From assembly GCF_024498135.1 (NCBI RefSeq), contig NZ_JANHOH010000001.1:2294001-2358000 (forward strand): DNA of 64,000 nucleotides, given 5' to 3'. Origin of the DNA: Mucilaginibacter aquariorum (GTDB lineage: Bacteria; Bacteroidota; Bacteroidia; Sphingobacteriales; Sphingobacteriaceae). Positions 62,329-64,000 of this stretch are shown here, in pieces; the first letter of the stretch is position 1, and each line of letters opens with the position of its first letter. Position numbers and translations under genes: made by a program. The notes beneath the pieces were generated by a model. That model saw only the letters and a list, made by a program, of their open reading frames with translations. It ran no database searches and was not told the DNA's origin.

Positions 62329-62660
62329 TTCTCAATTTTGTTTATGGCTGCCGCTAAAGCCAACCAGATTCCTTTCATCTCGGCTAAGGTCGCCCGGCCG
62401 CTACCAGTTAGCGTATAGTACTTGCGCGGTATGCCTGATTCCTGCTCTACCCATTTTGAATTGATAATTCCTTCTGTTTTCAGGCGGTTTAATAATGGGT
62501 ATAAAGTGCCCTCGGCAACCTCGAGCGAGGTATGGGTTTTTATTTCCTGCACAAGCTCATAGCCATAATATTCCTTTCTTTCAAGGATTACCAATATGAT
62601 ATATGATAGCGTTCCCTTCTTTACCTGGGAAAACCAGTTCTGCACAAATTCAGTATTCAT
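62325..62660 (-). CDS. PadR-family transcriptional regulator
   Basis: From the ATG at 62660 (MNTEFVQNWFSQVKKGTLSY) the protein has 111 residues. The winged helix is standard: ILVILERKEYYGYELVQEI, EGTLYPLLNRLKTEGIINSK, ESGIPRKYYTLTGSGRATL. It probably represses its own operon and the CPBP gene through the shared palindrome. Confidence 0.93.
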   Translation of the reverse strand: MNTEFVQNWFSQVKKGTLSYIILVILERKEYYGYELVQEIKTHTSLEVAEGTLYPLLNRLKTEGIINSKWVEQESGIPRKYYTLTGSGRATLAEMKGIWLALAAAINKIEK

Positions 62661-62672
62661 CACACAAAGATA

Positions 62673-62693
62673 ATACATAGTTATACAATGTAC
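62673..62693. promoter_or_regulatory. PadR operator at its own promoter
   Basis: ATACAT (62673-62678), 9-nt spacer AGTTATACA, ATGTAC (62688-62693), 13 nt upstream of the padR ATG. One mismatch in the distal half-site compared with the CPBP operator. Confidence 0.65.
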
Positions 62694-62994
62694 AATGTTT
62701 AGCTATGTTTTTAGGTAATCGGTATGATTTAGATTAGTGTGTACCCCAGGCAGATGCTCGGTCGTGCAGGCTGATCTACTTTGGCATGCGCCTGATAATT
62801 TCAATCTGATAACGCAGCCATCAGGAAATATATCCGCGGTCTGCAAGATTCTTCTGTAGTTCTGGCTACGCAAAAGGCAGTTCATTTTTGCGACAACCGT
62901 AGAAATTCGCCTGCCTGTATCAAAAATGTTTGAAGTTAAGGGCAGTTAGAAGGCTGAAGTACACTAAAATGGTTAACTTTAAATAAAAAAGGCT
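62694..62994. other. Intergenic stretch without a supported gene
   Basis: About 300 nt between the padR operator and the next gene. A 60-codon minus-strand frame (62703-62885) has no recognisable family and unusual composition, so I do not call it. The promoter of the following gene is probably in the last 80 nt. Confidence 0.4.
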
Positions 62995-63321
62995 ATGGGT
63001 ACGATGACAACGGTTTCCGAAGTGATCAGCAAACTTCAGCAGGAAGGCTATACTACGGATTTTAACTTGAAAAATAATTGTTTGGAATGTCAGGGCAATG
63101 CCCTGGAGATCCATCCGGAAGAATTTGTAGTAGATAAGCATTACCGCTTTGAAGGGCAATCTGATCCCGCTGATCAGGCAATTGTATATGCCATATCATC
63201 CACCAAGCACGACATTAAAGGTATCTTAGTAAATGGTTATGGCACTTCGAGCGAAATGCTCACAGAGGCACTAGTCAATGCATTAGACATTGGAACGGGA
63301 AAAAAGGCCGGCCAAAGATGA
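62995..63321 (+). CDS. Small protein annotated elsewhere as phosphoribosylpyrophosphate synthetase-like
   Basis: The 108-residue protein (a second ATG at 63004 is equally possible) contains TTVSEVISKLQQEGYTTDFN, CLECQGNALEIHPEEF, YRFEGQSDPADQAIVYAISS and GILVNGYGTSSE. This is a widespread small Bacteroidetes family that carries the PRPP-synthetase label without enzyme motifs. The true function is unknown; it looks like a small alpha-beta regulatory protein. Confidence 0.8.
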   Translation: MGTMTTVSEVISKLQQEGYTTDFNLKNNCLECQGNALEIHPEEFVVDKHYRFEGQSDPADQAIVYAISSTKHDIKGILVNGYGTSSEMLTEALVNALDIGTGKKAGQR

Positions 63322-63377
63322 CCGGCAATTTTTGTAGTATCAGCATAATCTTGAGAACCGTCATAAGTTTCGATGAT

Positions 63378-64000
63378 TTAACTGGGAAAGATCATAACCG
63401 GGATATGTATATATGCGGGCAAGATATAGGGCGCAGCCGATCCTAATAGTTCATTAAAATGATACCTTTTGTTCACCAATACTAAAAGATCCGCCTTCAG
63501 GTCATTGACCAGTACATCAATGGCTTTAGGTATATTCCGTTCCCTGATATGGCTTAAATAAAAATGATCCTGATTTGCAACACCGTCGATCGCATCATGG
63601 TAAACCTCCCTCGCGTAGTTATCTTCCAAATAAGGCATTCCCTTTGCGGCCAGGTCGGCAATGGTAACGCTGGCATTAAATGCGGCCGCGAGTTGACCCA
63701 GCAGCCTGACTACGTTCTTTCGGCAATAACGCAGGTCCGCCACATAGAGTATCTTATCCAGGGACTTCCAGGTTAATTTTTCGGGAACCAATAATATGGG
63801 GCAGTTTGTCCTCATAGCGGAAAAAATGCCAGAGCCGTCGATCAATACCTTCGAATCCTTATTATCCCTGACTTGTTTAACCAGCAAACCTATATCTTCT
63901 TTCCTTACTACAGCTAAAAGTTTTTCTTTGAGGCATTGGTCGCGGTTTATAAATTGTACCAGCGGTTTCAGGCCGGTGCCTGTACGGATTTCGGCTGTAA
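63378..64000 (-). CDS. Universal stress protein (UspA family), 5' end outside the window
   Basis: The frame stays open to the right edge (text before residue LLVKQ reads LKPLVQFINRDQCLKEKL), so the start lies beyond position 64000. The visible part ends a first domain and contains a second Usp domain: CPILLVPEKLTWKSLDKILY, VADLRYCRKNVVRLLGQLAA, ADLLVLVNKRYHFNELLGSA and a final IPVMIFPS. The ATP-loop Gly motif is weak. A tandem-domain Usp protein is likely. Confidence 0.85.
   Translation of the reverse strand, partial: TAEIRTGTGLKPLVQFINRDQCLKEKLLAVVRKEDIGLLVKQVRDNKDSKVLIDGSGIFSAMRTNCPILLVPEKLTWKSLDKILYVADLRYCRKNVVRLLGQLAAAFNASVTIADLAAKGMPYLEDNYAREVYHDAIDGVANQDHFYLSHIRERNIPKAIDVLVNDLKADLLVLVNKRYHFNELLGSAAPYILPAYIHIPVMIFPS

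Overview
The window looks like a chromosome or large mobile-element segment from a Bacteroidota bacterium, most likely family Sphingobacteriaceae (Mucilaginibacter/Pedobacter type). The grounds are the Bacteroidetes-type conjugation genes traE/F/G/I/J/K/M, an RteC regulator, LytTR two-component genes, the ImuA-ImuB-DnaE2 set with SRAP, and several TAnnTTTG-like promoters. I saw no tRNA, rRNA, CRISPR array, integrase or relaxase gene. All family names come from reading motifs; no database search was run.

Layout. 0.1-3.0 kb: a secreted subtilase and a secreted partner of unknown function. 3.2-13.2 kb: a DNA repair and mutagenesis block (DUF72, zincless Fpg/Nei-type glycosylase, SRAP protein, and the imuA-imuB-dnaE2 mutasome) with five small uncharacterised proteins and a palindrome in the divergent cassette promoter. 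13.3-33.4 kb: a defence island. On the minus strand one apparent operon runs hsdR-hsdM-hsdS-ptuA-ptuB (type I restriction-modification with a Septu pair attached). Next comes a minus-strand sigma-54 activator with an N-terminal CARF-like sensor domain. Divergent from it is a YegP/DUF1508 gene followed by two very large genes with the architecture of type III Druantia (DruH-like, and a DruE-like DUF1998 helicase). A near-consensus -24/-12 promoter sits in front of the YegP gene, and a repeated, partly palindromic element lies between the divergent genes. This suggests a signal-gated Druantia-like system and is the most interesting item here.

33.7-46.3 kb: a conjugation module on the minus strand (traE, F, G, three traI-like paralogs, J, K, L-like, M, two related end-of-operon proteins) with rteC upstream. 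It is incomplete inside the window: no traN, coupling protein, relaxase or integrase. 46.4-53.4 kb: a small RiPP locus inside or beside the element, with a full-length class I LanB dehydratase, a LytS/LytTR pair and a 58-residue Thr-rich precursor peptide too short for usual ORF cut-offs. No LanC, protease or exporter is present. The precursor core lacks cysteine.

53.4-64 kb: ordinary chromosomal genes with much gene decay. They are HxlR plus a divergent MDR oxidoreductase; a Crp/Fnr regulator with three copies of the same 14-bp palindrome, two of them in front of paralogous SRPBCC genes; an SDR and an F420-reductase-like protein; fragments of an HxlR regulator, an extradiol dioxygenase and a histidine kinase; an epoxide hydrolase split by one TAG codon; a PadR/HAAS pair and a CPBP protease that share an operator; a small PRPP-synthetase-like protein; and a universal stress protein running off the right edge.
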